Shown: positions 23,471 through 30,605 of the stretch, piece by piece
Layout: each line of letters begins with the position of its first letter
Position numbering within the stretch: position 1 is the stretch's first letter
Source: Schlegelella_A sp038225015
GTDB lineage: Bacteria > Pseudomonadota > Gammaproteobacteria > Burkholderiales > Burkholderiaceae_C
DNA length: 30,605 nucleotides
Assembly (NCBI GenBank): GCA_038225015.1
Contig: JBBRFB010000025.1
Location: forward strand, 1-30,605
Direction: 5' to 3'
Position numbers and translations under genes: made by a program
Notes under the pieces: generated by a model
The model's database searches: none
What the model was told of the DNA's origin: nothing
The model's input: only the letters and a program-made list of their open reading frames with translations

Positions 23471-25738
23471 ATGACCCGCGTCTCGCGCCTGGCCTGGGTC
23501 GCCTCGACCGTCGGTGCGCTCGGCGCCGGACTGGTGCTCGCCTTCCTGCTCTCGATCGCCACCAACAACCCGGCACTCTACGAGCGCCACTACGTCTGGC
23601 TGTTCTGGGTCAACGCCGGGCTCGCCGGCACGCTCCTGCTCGTCATCGCGATCACCGCGGTGCGGCTGCTCATGCGCGTCTCGCGCGGCCGCTTCGGCAG
23701 CCGGCTGCTGCTCAAGCTGGCGGCCATCTTCGCGCTCGTCGGCGTCGTCCCCGGGGTGCTGATATACACCGTCAGCTACCAGTTCGTCTCGCGCTCCATC
23801 GAGAGTTGGTTCGACGTCAAGGTCGAGGGCGCTCTCGACGCCGGCCTGGCGCTCGGCCGCGGCACCGTCGACTCGATCGTCGCCGACATGGCGACGAAGA
23901 CGCGCCTGGCCGCCGAGCGCATCGGCGAGGCCGGCGCCAGCAACGAGCCGCTCGCCCTCGAGCGCCTGCGCGAGCAGCTCGGGGTTCGCGAGATCGCCAT
24001 CGTCGGCAACGTCGGGCAGACGCTTCTCACCACCGGCGGCACGGCCGCCGGGCTGGTCGCCGAGCGGCCGTCGCCGCAGCTGCTGCGCCAGGCGCGGATC
24101 CAGCGCGTCGTCAGCCAGGCCGAGGGTCTCGACGAGGACGCCCTGGCGGCCGGCACCGCCGCCCGCGTGCGTGCCATCGCCGTCGTCCCGAGCGCCAACT
24201 TCATCCTCGGCGCACAGGAGCGCTACCTCGTCGTCACGCAGGCGATATCGCCCTCGCTGGTCGCCAACGCGCTCGCCGTCACCTCCGCGTACCGCGAATA
24301 CCAGCAGCGCTCGCTGGCCCGCTCCGGCCTGCGCAAGATGTACATCGGTACCCTGACCCTGGCGCTCGTGCTCGCCGTGTTCGGTGCCCTGCTGCTGGCG
24401 GTGGCGCTCAGCAACCAGCTGGCGCAGCCGCTGCTGCTCCTCGCCGAGGGGGTGAGCGAGGTGGCGCGCGGCGACTTCCGGCCGAAAGCGGTGTTCGCCT
24501 CGCGCGACGAGCTGGGCGGCCTGACGCGCTCGTTCGCCGACATGACCGAACAGCTCTCCGACGCGCGCGAGCTGGTGCACAGGAGCGTGGCCCAGGTCGA
24601 GGGCGCGCGCGCCAACCTGCAGACCATTCTCGACAACCTCACCGCCGGCGTCATCGTCTTCGACCGCAGCGGCGCCATCGACACCGTGAACCCCGGCGCC
24701 ACGCGGATCCTGCGCCTGCCGCTGTCGGCCTACCGTGGCCGCCGCCTCGACGAGGTGAGCGGTCTCGGTGCCTTCGCGCAGGCCGTGTGGCAGCGCTTCG
24801 AGCTGCACGCCACCAGCCCCGAGGCCGGCGAGCGCGACCACTGGCAGGATTCGTTCGAGCTGCAGACCGGCGGCCGCGAGCGCGATTCGATCACCCTTCT
24901 GGTCCGGGGCGCGGCGATGCCGCAGGGCGCCCGGCTGATGGTGTTCGACGACATCACCGAGCTCGTCTCGGCGCAGCGCATCGAGGCCTGGAGCGAGGTC
25001 GCCCGGCGCCTGGCGCACGAGATCAAGAACCCGCTGACGCCGATCCAGCTGTCGGCCGAGCGGCTGCAGCACAAGCTCGGCGGCAAGCTCGACGGCCCCG
25101 ACCAGGCCGTGCTCGAGCGCTCGGTCAACACCATCGTCAACCAGGTGCAGGCGATGAAGTCACTGGTCAACGAGTTCCGCGATTACGCCCGGCTGCCGTC
25201 GTCGCAGCTCGGCCCGCTCGACCTGAACGGCCTGGTGGGCGAGGTGCTCGGCCTCTATGGCACGGCGCAGGAATCGGGCCACCTGCACACCGACCTCGCC
25301 AGCGACCTGCCGGCCATCATCGGCGACGCGACGCAGCTGCGCCAGGTGATCCACAACCTCGTGCAGAACTCGCTCGACGCCGTCGCCGACCGCGACGACG
25401 GCCGTGTGCGCGTGTGCACCGAGGCCGCGCGCAAGGACGACGGCACCGTGCGCGCAGTGCGCCTGCTCGTCCTCGACAACGGCCCCGGCTTCACCGACAA
25501 GGTGCTCAAGCGCGCCTTCGAGCCCTACGTGACGACGAAGGCGAAAGGCACCGGCCTGGGCCTGGCGGTGGTGAAGAAGATCGCCGACGAGCACGGGGCC
25601 CGGGTTCGCCTCGCCAACCTCGGCCCGGAGAGCGACGACAATGGCGCCGGCGCCGCCTCGCGCGGGGCGCAAGTTTCGCTATCATTTTCCAAACTCGCGC
25701 CGGCGGTTGCCGCCGGTACGGTCGAGCAAGCAGCCTAG
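23471..25738 (+). CDS. ntrY: Nitrogen-regulation sensor histidine kinase NtrY
   Basis: NtrY is the membrane sensor of the NtrY/NtrX two-component pair linked to nitrogen metabolism, respiration and envelope functions. The 755-residue protein has three N-terminal helices (about 10-30, 43-65, 80-102), an extracytoplasmic sensing region, a further helix near 295-315, a HAMP linker (about 317-368), a PAS domain (about 380-490), and the kinase core. H516 in RRLAHEIKNPLTP is the phospho-acceptor. ATP-binding boxes are QNSLDAVAD, DNGPGFTD and GTGLGLAVV. ATG 23471 (MTRVSRLAW) is preferred over a TTG 11 codons upstream, whose extra residues look non-native; neither has a ribosome site. It is followed after 29 nt by ntrX. 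Confidence 0.93.
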   Translation: MTRVSRLAWVASTVGALGAGLVLAFLLSIATNNPALYERHYVWLFWVNAGLAGTLLLVIAITAVRLLMRVSRGRFGSRLLLKLAAIFALVGVVPGVLIYTVSYQFVSRSIESWFDVKVEGALDAGLALGRGTVDSIVADMATKTRLAAERIGEAGASNEPLALERLREQLGVREIAIVGNVGQTLLTTGGTAAGLVAERPSPQLLRQARIQRVVSQAEGLDEDALAAGTAARVRAIAVVPSANFILGAQERYLVVTQAISPSLVANALAVTSAYREYQQRSLARSGLRKMYIGTLTLALVLAVFGALLLAVALSNQLAQPLLLLAEGVSEVARGDFRPKAVFASRDELGGLTRSFADMTEQLSDARELVHRSVAQVEGARANLQTILDNLTAGVIVFDRSGAIDTVNPGATRILRLPLSAYRGRRLDEVSGLGAFAQAVWQRFELHATSPEAGERDHWQDSFELQTGGRERDSITLLVRGAAMPQGARLMVFDDITELVSAQRIEAWSEVARRLAHEIKNPLTPIQLSAERLQHKLGGKLDGPDQAVLERSVNTIVNQVQAMKSLVNEFRDYARLPSSQLGPLDLNGLVGEVLGLYGTAQESGHLHTDLASDLPAIIGDATQLRQVIHNLVQNSLDAVADRDDGRVRVCTEAARKDDGTVRAVRLLVLDNGPGFTDKVLKRAFEPYVTTKAKGTGLGLAVVKKIADEHGARVRLANLGPESDDNGAGAASRGAQVSLSFSKLAPAVAAGTVEQAA

Positions 25739-25767
25739 GGTCTGCGGCCCGCTCGAACTGAAAGCTC

Positions 25768-26454
25768 ATGGCCACCATTCTTGTCGTTGACGACGAACTG
25801 GGAATTCGCGCACTCCTGTCGGAGATCCTTGCCGACGAAGGCCACACCGTCGAGCTGGCTGAAGACGCCGCCCAGGCCCGCGCCTGCCGCGAGCGCATTC
25901 GCCCCGATCTCGTGCTGCTCGACATCTGGATGCCCGACGTCGACGGCATCACGCTGCTGAAGGAGTGGGGCGCGACGGCGCAGCTCAACATGCCCGTCAT
26001 CATGATGAGCGGGCACGGCACGATAGACACCGCGGTCGAGGCGATCAAGTTCGGCGCGATGGCCTTCCTGGAAAAGCCGATCACGCTGCAGAAGCTGTTG
26101 CGCGCGGTCGAGCAGGGCCTCGTCAAGCCCGCGGCGCGCGGCGTCTCGGCAGCCTCGGCCGCGGTGCCGGGCGAGGCCGGCCTGACGATCGAGGCGGCGA
26201 TGACCGGCGGCACCATGCCGCAGAACGTGCCCGTCATGCTCGGTCCGCAGCCCGAGCAGAGCTTCGATCTCGACCGCCCGCTTCGCGAAGCGCGCGACGC
26301 CTTCGAGAAGAGCTACTTCGAGTTCCACCTGGCGCAGGAAAACGGCAGCATGACGCGCGTCGCCGAGAAGACCGGCCTCGAGCGCACCCACCTGTACCGA
26401 AAGCTCAAGCAGCTCGGCGTCGATCTCTCGCGCAACAAGCGCGCCGGCAGCTGA
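25768..26454 (+). CDS. ntrX: NtrX-type response regulator lacking the AAA+ domain
   Basis: This response regulator is the expected partner of NtrY. The 228 residues hold a receiver domain (about 1-120; acidic pocket D8, D9; phospho-acceptor D52 in LLDIWMPD; S81 and K103) and, after a linker, a Fis-type helix-turn-helix (about 194-219, MTRVAEKTGLERTHLYRKL). The central sigma-54-activating AAA+ domain of alphaproteobacterial NtrX is absent, and the linker from residue 121 to 190 shows no Walker motifs. It should therefore bind DNA but not drive sigma-54 open-complex formation, as in other short beta- and gammaproteobacterial forms. No frameshift is seen. It is the last protein gene before tRNA-Phe. 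Confidence 0.9.
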   Translation: MATILVVDDELGIRALLSEILADEGHTVELAEDAAQARACRERIRPDLVLLDIWMPDVDGITLLKEWGATAQLNMPVIMMSGHGTIDTAVEAIKFGAMAFLEKPITLQKLLRAVEQGLVKPAARGVSAASAAVPGEAGLTIEAAMTGGTMPQNVPVMLGPQPEQSFDLDRPLREARDAFEKSYFEFHLAQENGSMTRVAEKTGLERTHLYRKLKQLGVDLSRNKRAGS

Positions 26455-26513
26455 GCCGGCGCTGGGTGGTGGCAGGCGCCTCCGCGACCGGCCGTCGCCG
26501 GGGAGCGCGTCGA

Positions 26514-26519
26514 TATAAT
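26514..26519 (+). promoter_or_regulatory. -10 element of the tRNA-Phe promoter
   Basis: A perfect TATAAT stands 11 nt before the mature tRNA 5' end, with a G/C-rich discriminator after it, as is usual for stringently controlled tRNA genes. The -35 region (about 26491-26496, GCCGTC) is poor. Confidence 0.7.
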
Positions 26520-26530
26520 CGCCGGCTCAC

Positions 26531-26606
<76 letters not shown>

Positions 26607-26615
26607 GACGAATCA

Positions 26616-26648
26616 ACGGGTTAGCTCATTCAGGGCTAGCCCGTTTTT
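26616..26648 (+). terminator. Intrinsic terminator after tRNA-Phe
   Basis: A 10-bp stem (ACGGGTTAGC at 26616-26625 with GCTAGCCCGT at 26635-26644, one G-T pair) and a 9-nt loop, followed directly by a run of Ts to 26648. It begins ten nt after the tRNA CCA end and separates the tRNA from the aminotransferase-like gene. Confidence 0.88.
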
Positions 26649-26682
26649 GCTTGGACGCCGAACCCGACCGAAAGGTGAAGCC

Positions 26683-27996
26683 ATGACCGCCGAGAGCAGC
26701 CCCGTCAGCGATTTCCGCGACCACCTCATCCGCTACGGCGGCGATCTCTACCCCGAGGTGATCGAGAGGGCCGAGGGCTGCTACGTCTGGGACGCCGCGG
26801 GGAACAAGGTGCTCGACTTCACCTCGGGCCAGATGTGCGCCACCGTCGGCCACAGCCACCCGCGCGTGGTCGCGGCGATCAAGAAGAGCTGCGACACCGC
26901 GCTGCACCTCTTCTCGGGAATGATTCCGCGCAGCGTCGTCCAGCTGGCCGAGGCGATCGCGAAGATCGTGCCGAAGCCGTTGCGCAGGTCGCTCTTCGTC
27001 AATACCGGCAGCGAGTGCAACGACGCCGCCATCAAGATGGCCAAGCTGAGCACGGGAGGCTTCGAGGTGGTCGGCCTCGGCGGCTCGTGGCACGGCGTGA
27101 CTGGCAATGCCGGCTCGGTATCGTTCGCCAGCGACCGCAAGGGCTACGGCCCCGGCATGCCGGGCTCGTTCGTCATTCCCGAGCCGAACGCCTACCGATG
27201 CCCGGTGAAGCACTGCCGCGACAAGTGCGACCGCACCTGCATGAAGATCGGCTTCGAGATGTACGACATGCAGTCGACCGGCGCGTCGGCGGCGGTGATC
27301 GCCGAGCCGGTGATCAGCGCCGGCGGCGTCATCGTGCCGCCCGAGGGCTACTTCGAGGCGCTGCAGGCCGAGGCGAGGAAGCGCGGCATGCTGCTCATCT
27401 TCGACGAGGCGCAGACGGCGTTCGGCCGGCTCGGCCACTGGTTCGCCGCCGCGCATCTGGGCGTCACGCCCGACATCATGACGGTCTCGAAGACGCTTGG
27501 CGGCGGCATGCCGCTGGCCGGCGTCATCACCAGCGACGAGATCGAGGCGCGCTGCCACGAGCGCGGCTTCGCCTTCTACACCTCGCATGTCTCCGATCCG
27601 CTGCCGGCGACGGTCGGTCTGGCGGTGCTCGAGACGATCGAGCAGGAAAAGCTGCTCGAGCGCAGCCGCACGATGGGCGACTATCTCGCCGCCGGCCTGG
27701 GCGAGCTGCAACGCCGTCACGAGGAGATCGGCGACCTGCGTGGCATGGGGCTGCTGCGCGGCATCGAGCTCGTGAAGGACCGCGAGACGCGCGAGCCGCA
27801 CCACGAGCTCGGCGCGCTCACGACCCGCCGCTGCCTGGAGCTGGGCCTGAGCATGAACATCCGGCGCCGCCCGGAGCGCGGCTCGGTGTGGCGCATCGCG
27901 CCGCCGCTGACGGTGACCACGGCCGACATCGATCTCGCCATGACCATCTTCGATCAGGCCCTGACGGAATCGCGCCGCGCCCTGGCCGGCCGCTAG
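26683..27996 (+). CDS. Class III PLP enzyme, 2,2-dialkylglycine decarboxylase-like
   Basis: This fold-type I enzyme uses pyridoxal phosphate. Dialkylglycine decarboxylase (DgdA) couples decarboxylation of 2,2-disubstituted amino acids such as 2-aminoisobutyrate to transamination of pyruvate. The 437 residues contain the cofactor lysine K270 (TVSKTLGGG) and D241 (FDEAQTAFG). Residues diagnostic of the decarboxylase are in matching positions: Q50 (TSGQMCATVGH), W136 (GSWHGVTG) and S212 (VISAGG), compared with Gln52, Trp138 and Ser215 of the Burkholderia cepacia enzyme. A cluster of four cysteines lies at 173-186 (YRCPVKHC, KCDRTC). The ATG at 26683 gives the family N-terminus. An amino acid importer follows, so the substrate may be imported. 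An ordinary class III aminotransferase remains possible. Confidence 0.85.
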   Translation: MTAESSPVSDFRDHLIRYGGDLYPEVIERAEGCYVWDAAGNKVLDFTSGQMCATVGHSHPRVVAAIKKSCDTALHLFSGMIPRSVVQLAEAIAKIVPKPLRRSLFVNTGSECNDAAIKMAKLSTGGFEVVGLGGSWHGVTGNAGSVSFASDRKGYGPGMPGSFVIPEPNAYRCPVKHCRDKCDRTCMKIGFEMYDMQSTGASAAVIAEPVISAGGVIVPPEGYFEALQAEARKRGMLLIFDEAQTAFGRLGHWFAAAHLGVTPDIMTVSKTLGGGMPLAGVITSDEIEARCHERGFAFYTSHVSDPLPATVGLAVLETIEQEKLLERSRTMGDYLAAGLGELQRRHEEIGDLRGMGLLRGIELVKDRETREPHHELGALTTRRCLELGLSMNIRRRPERGSVWRIAPPLTVTTADIDLAMTIFDQALTESRRALAGR

Positions 27997-28083
27997 CGCC
28001 CCTTCCCGCATAAGATCGCCGATCCGGCCGCCAAGCCATCGCGCGGCCTCGCATCGTCCCCTCGGTTCATCAAGGAGAAGCTC

Positions 28084-28890
28084 ATGCTCAAGCGAATCGT
28101 TTCGATCGTGGCGGCCGCCGCCGTGCTGGCGCTGGCCGGCGTCACCACGGCCCGTGCCGACGCAATGGCCGACATCAAGAGCAAGGGTGTCCTGGTGGTT
28201 GGCACCAAGGCCGACTACCGTCCGTTCGGCTTCATCGACCCGTCGGGCAAGATCGTCGGTTTCGAGCCCGACCTCGCCGCCGACGTGGCCAAGCGCCTGG
28301 GCGTCAAGCTCGAGCTCGTGCCGGTCGTCTCGTCGAACCGCATGCAGTTTCTGCAGCAGGGCAAGATCGACCTGATGATCGCGACGATGAGCGACACGCC
28401 CGAGCGGCGCAAGATCATCGACATCGTCGACCCCAACTACTACGGCTCCGGCACCAACGTGCTGGCGCTGAAGTCGACCAAGCTGACCAGCTGGGGCCAG
28501 CTCAAGGGCAAGAAGGTGTGCCTGATCCAGGGCGCCTTCTACAACAAGGAGCTGCAGGAGAAGTACGGCGTGGAGGGCGTGGCCTTCCCGGGCACCGCCG
28601 AGGCCTACGCAGCGCTCAGGAACGGAAATTGCGTTGCCTTCGCCTACGACGACACCGCCATCGTCGGCGAGATGCTGAAGCCGGAATGGTCCGCCTACGA
28701 GATGCCGCTCGACTCGATCCTGTTCGTTCCCTGGGGCATCGCCGTCAAGCAGGGCGAGAAGGGCTTCGCCGACTTCATGGCGAAGACGATGACCGAATGG
28801 CACAAGACCGGCTTGATCCAGCAGCTCGAGAAGAAGTGGGCCATCAAGCCCACCAAGTTCGCCGAGGACATGCACGCCAAGTACAAGTAG
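28084..28890 (+). CDS. Amino acid ABC transporter, periplasmic substrate-binding protein (family 3)
   Basis: This 268-residue protein captures a polar amino acid in the periplasm and delivers it to the membrane permeases. A signal peptide ends after TTARA (residue 25). The mature protein begins with IKSKGVLVVGTKADYRPFGF and has GFEPDLAADVAKRLG, LQQGKIDLMIATMSDTPERR and a C-terminal FADFMAKTMTEWHKTG, all typical of the solute-binding family 3 (PF00497-like) group. The ATG has AAGGAG six nt upstream, the best ribosome site in the window. The ligand cannot be read from sequence. It follows the decarboxylase-like gene by 87 nt and precedes two permease genes. Confidence 0.93.
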   Translation: MLKRIVSIVAAAAVLALAGVTTARADAMADIKSKGVLVVGTKADYRPFGFIDPSGKIVGFEPDLAADVAKRLGVKLELVPVVSSNRMQFLQQGKIDLMIATMSDTPERRKIIDIVDPNYYGSGTNVLALKSTKLTSWGQLKGKKVCLIQGAFYNKELQEKYGVEGVAFPGTAEAYAALRNGNCVAFAYDDTAIVGEMLKPEWSAYEMPLDSILFVPWGIAVKQGEKGFADFMAKTMTEWHKTGLIQQLEKKWAIKPTKFAEDMHAKYK

Positions 28891-28964
28891 TGACGGGCGG
28901 CAGGCCGGCCGGCGCGCGAGTCGTGACCGGCGCCGCTGCGGCCGCCGGCTGAGAAGCCCGGCCG

Positions 28965-29708
28965 ATGCAGCCGATCTGGGATTGGTTCCGGGCGCTGAAC
29001 AGCGCCACCGGCATCAATCTCACCATCCTGTACGACGCGTTCGACCGCGCGCGCTTCGCTTCCGGCTTCCTGATGACCCTCAGGCTCGCGGTCAGCTGCA
29101 TCTTGCTGAGCGTCCTGATCGGCATCGTGGGCGCGTGGCTGCAAGGCTCACGGCTGCACTTCACGCGCAAGGCCGTCTACTGGTACATCCAGCTTTTCCG
29201 CAACACGCCGCCGCTGGTCCAGCTCTACTTCTTCTTCTTCGGCGTCGGTGCCCTGATCAACAGTGCACGCGCTTCCGGCATCGCGCTGCCTACCGTCAGC
29301 AACGTCACCTGGACCATCGTGTCGCTGTCGTTCTTCGCCGGCGCCTTCAACGTGGAGATCTTCCGCGCCGGCATCGAGGCCGTCCCGAAGACGACCGTCG
29401 AGGCCGCCGAATCGCTCGGCTTCAGCCGCCTTCGCACCTACCTGCTGATCGTTCTGCCGCTGGCCTTTCGCATCACCCTGCCGGCGCTCAACAACAACCT
29501 CGTGAACCTCGTCAAGACGACGACTCTCGCCTATGCCATCGCGGTGCCGGAGATGCTCTACGTGGCGAGCCAGATCTGGTCCGACGAGCTCAACGTGCGG
29601 GTGATGATGAACGTGCTGATGGTCTGCTACTTCGGGCTGGTCGGCATCCTCGTCTTCGTCATGCACCGCTGGGAGCGCTCGCTCAAGGTGCCGGGGTTCG
29701 GCGCATGA
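28965..29708 (+). CDS. Amino acid ABC transporter permease (first of two)
   Basis: A 247-residue inner-membrane permease of the polar amino acid uptake family (HisM/GltJ-like). It has several hydrophobic segments, including FASGFLMTLRLAVSCILLSVLIG and YFFFFGVGAL. The coupling motif that contacts the ATPase reads AAESLGFSRLRTYLLIVLPLA in the cytoplasmic loop. FRNTPPLVQLYF is the family's conserved N-terminal permease signature. The start at 28965 has GAGAAG eight nt upstream. The stop overlaps the next start by four nt (ATGA). It pairs with the next gene to form a heterodimer. Confidence 0.93.
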   Translation: MQPIWDWFRALNSATGINLTILYDAFDRARFASGFLMTLRLAVSCILLSVLIGIVGAWLQGSRLHFTRKAVYWYIQLFRNTPPLVQLYFFFFGVGALINSARASGIALPTVSNVTWTIVSLSFFAGAFNVEIFRAGIEAVPKTTVEAAESLGFSRLRTYLLIVLPLAFRITLPALNNNLVNLVKTTTLAYAIAVPEMLYVASQIWSDELNVRVMMNVLMVCYFGLVGILVFVMHRWERSLKVPGFGA

Positions 29709-30598
29709 GGCAGCGCTTGTCGCCCTTCGAGCCGCTGCCCCAGACGACCGACCTGCCGGTGCTGATGCCGGCGGCCGCGCGCCTGGCACGCACGTCGAGC
29801 CAGGAGCGGCTGGCCGGCGCGCCGACGATGCGCCTCGGCGGCGTGCACGGCGCGGCGCTGGCGATGCTCTTCCTGGTCGGTTGCACGATCGGCGGCGTGC
29901 AGTCGAAGGTGGGCGATCCCACCATTGTGGAGACCCTCTGGAAGTGGACGCCGCTTCTGCTCCGCGGCTTCGTCTTCAACCTGGCGATCAGCGTCATCGC
30001 GATGGGCGTCGGTACGATCGCCGGCATCTTTCTCGGCTTCGCCCAGATCTCGCCGCTCGTGCCGGTGCGAAAGGGCGCCTGGTTCCTGACCCACTTCTTC
30101 CGCAACGCGCCGTGGCTGGTGCTGCTGTTCTATTGCATGTTCCTGCTGCCGTTCCAGGTGACCGTGTTCGGCGTCACCATTCCGCTGCCCGACTGGGTGA
30201 AGGCGACGTTCGGGCTGTCGCTGCCAGTGATGGGCAACGTGTCCGAGATCCTGCGCGGCGCCATGCAGTCGATCCCGACGGCGCAGTGGGAATCGGCGTC
30301 GTCGCTGGCATTCACGCGCCGCCAGACGGTCTGGATGATCATCTTTCCGCAATGCATCAAGCGCATGCTGCCGCCGTGGATGAACCTGTACTCGATACTG
30401 ACCATGGGAACCGTGCTGGTTTCGATCGTCGGCGTCGCCGAGATGATGACGCTGACGCGCTTGGCGCTCAGTGCCGAGAACCGGCCCGGCCTGCTGCTCG
30501 CCTTCTACAGCTACGTGCTGTTCTGGTTCTTCATCTATTGCTATCCGATCGCCCGCTGGACGGTGCGGCTGGAAGCCAAGTACGCCGTCAACGCCTGA
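29705..30598 (+). CDS. Amino acid ABC transporter permease (second of two)
   Basis: A 297-residue permease partner for the preceding gene. It has an unusual cytoplasmic N-terminal tail of about 45 residues before the first helix (ALAMLFLVGCTIGG). The signature FRNAPWLVLLFY and the ATPase-contact loop WESASSLAFTRRQTVWMIIFPQ are clear. The start is ATG 29705, inside the upstream stop (ATGA); the tail begins MRQRLSPFEPLPQ, as in GltK/GltJ-like relatives. The importer's ATPase gene would be expected just downstream, beyond the window, since only seven bases remain after the stop. Confidence 0.93.
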   Translation: MRQRLSPFEPLPQTTDLPVLMPAAARLARTSSQERLAGAPTMRLGGVHGAALAMLFLVGCTIGGVQSKVGDPTIVETLWKWTPLLLRGFVFNLAISVIAMGVGTIAGIFLGFAQISPLVPVRKGAWFLTHFFRNAPWLVLLFYCMFLLPFQVTVFGVTIPLPDWVKATFGLSLPVMGNVSEILRGAMQSIPTAQWESASSLAFTRRQTVWMIIFPQCIKRMLPPWMNLYSILTMGTVLVSIVGVAEMMTLTRLALSAENRPGLLLAFYSYVLFWFFIYCYPIARWTVRLEAKYAVNA

Positions 30599-30605
30599 GC
30601 CCACG

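Overview
The window looks like a core chromosomal segment of a high-GC betaproteobacterium, most likely order Burkholderiales. The strongest sign is the ordered block rsmB, DUF4390 gene, ntrY, ntrX, which I know from that group. A tRNA-Phe gene follows it here. Coding density is high and G/C dominates third codon positions, which produces many long spurious antisense frames. I saw no insertion sequence, prophage, CRISPR array or rRNA. No genus is assigned.

Layout. 1-967 (-): MDR-family dehydrogenase, cut by the window edge. 968-1468: gene-free, partly A/T-rich. 1469-2080 (+): flavin prenyltransferase ubiX. 2141-4756 (-): pepP then an MFS exporter. 4835-5809 (+): aldo/keto reductase. 5816-6900 (-): speD and murU, overlapping by 4 nt. 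6959-10089 (+): transketolase and gap, also overlapping by 4 nt, closed by a strong hairpin terminator shared with the opposing glycine-zipper gene (10155-10904, -). 11253-13782 (+): a small lipoprotein and a secreted subtilisin-like protease with a C-terminal membrane anchor. 13797-15629 (-): SET-domain methyltransferase, birA and a SPOR-like protein. 15724-18456 (+): topoisomerase III with a histone-H1-like tail. 18664-20202 (+): a secreted protein of unknown role and a CDF metal transporter. 20221-21388 (-): folE and a BLUF photoreceptor. 21488-26454 (+): rsmB, DUF4390 gene, ntrY, ntrX. 26531-26606: tRNA-Phe and its terminator. 26683-30598 (+): a dialkylglycine-decarboxylase-like enzyme and three parts of a polar amino acid ABC importer; its ATPase gene is not in the window.

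Most genes are housekeeping: central carbon metabolism, cofactor synthesis (prenyl-FMN, biotinylation, pterin), polyamines, peptidoglycan recycling, rRNA methylation and nitrogen-linked signalling. The pairings that deserve a second look are: the lipoprotein that resembles a stand-alone copy of the downstream protease's own propeptide; the SET methyltransferase divergent from a topoisomerase with a Lys/Ala tail, across a 27-nt alternating purine-pyrimidine tract; the folE-BLUF operon; the decarboxylase next to an amino acid importer; and a hairpin that symmetrically holds the stop codons of two convergent genes. All domain calls come from reading motifs; no database search was run.
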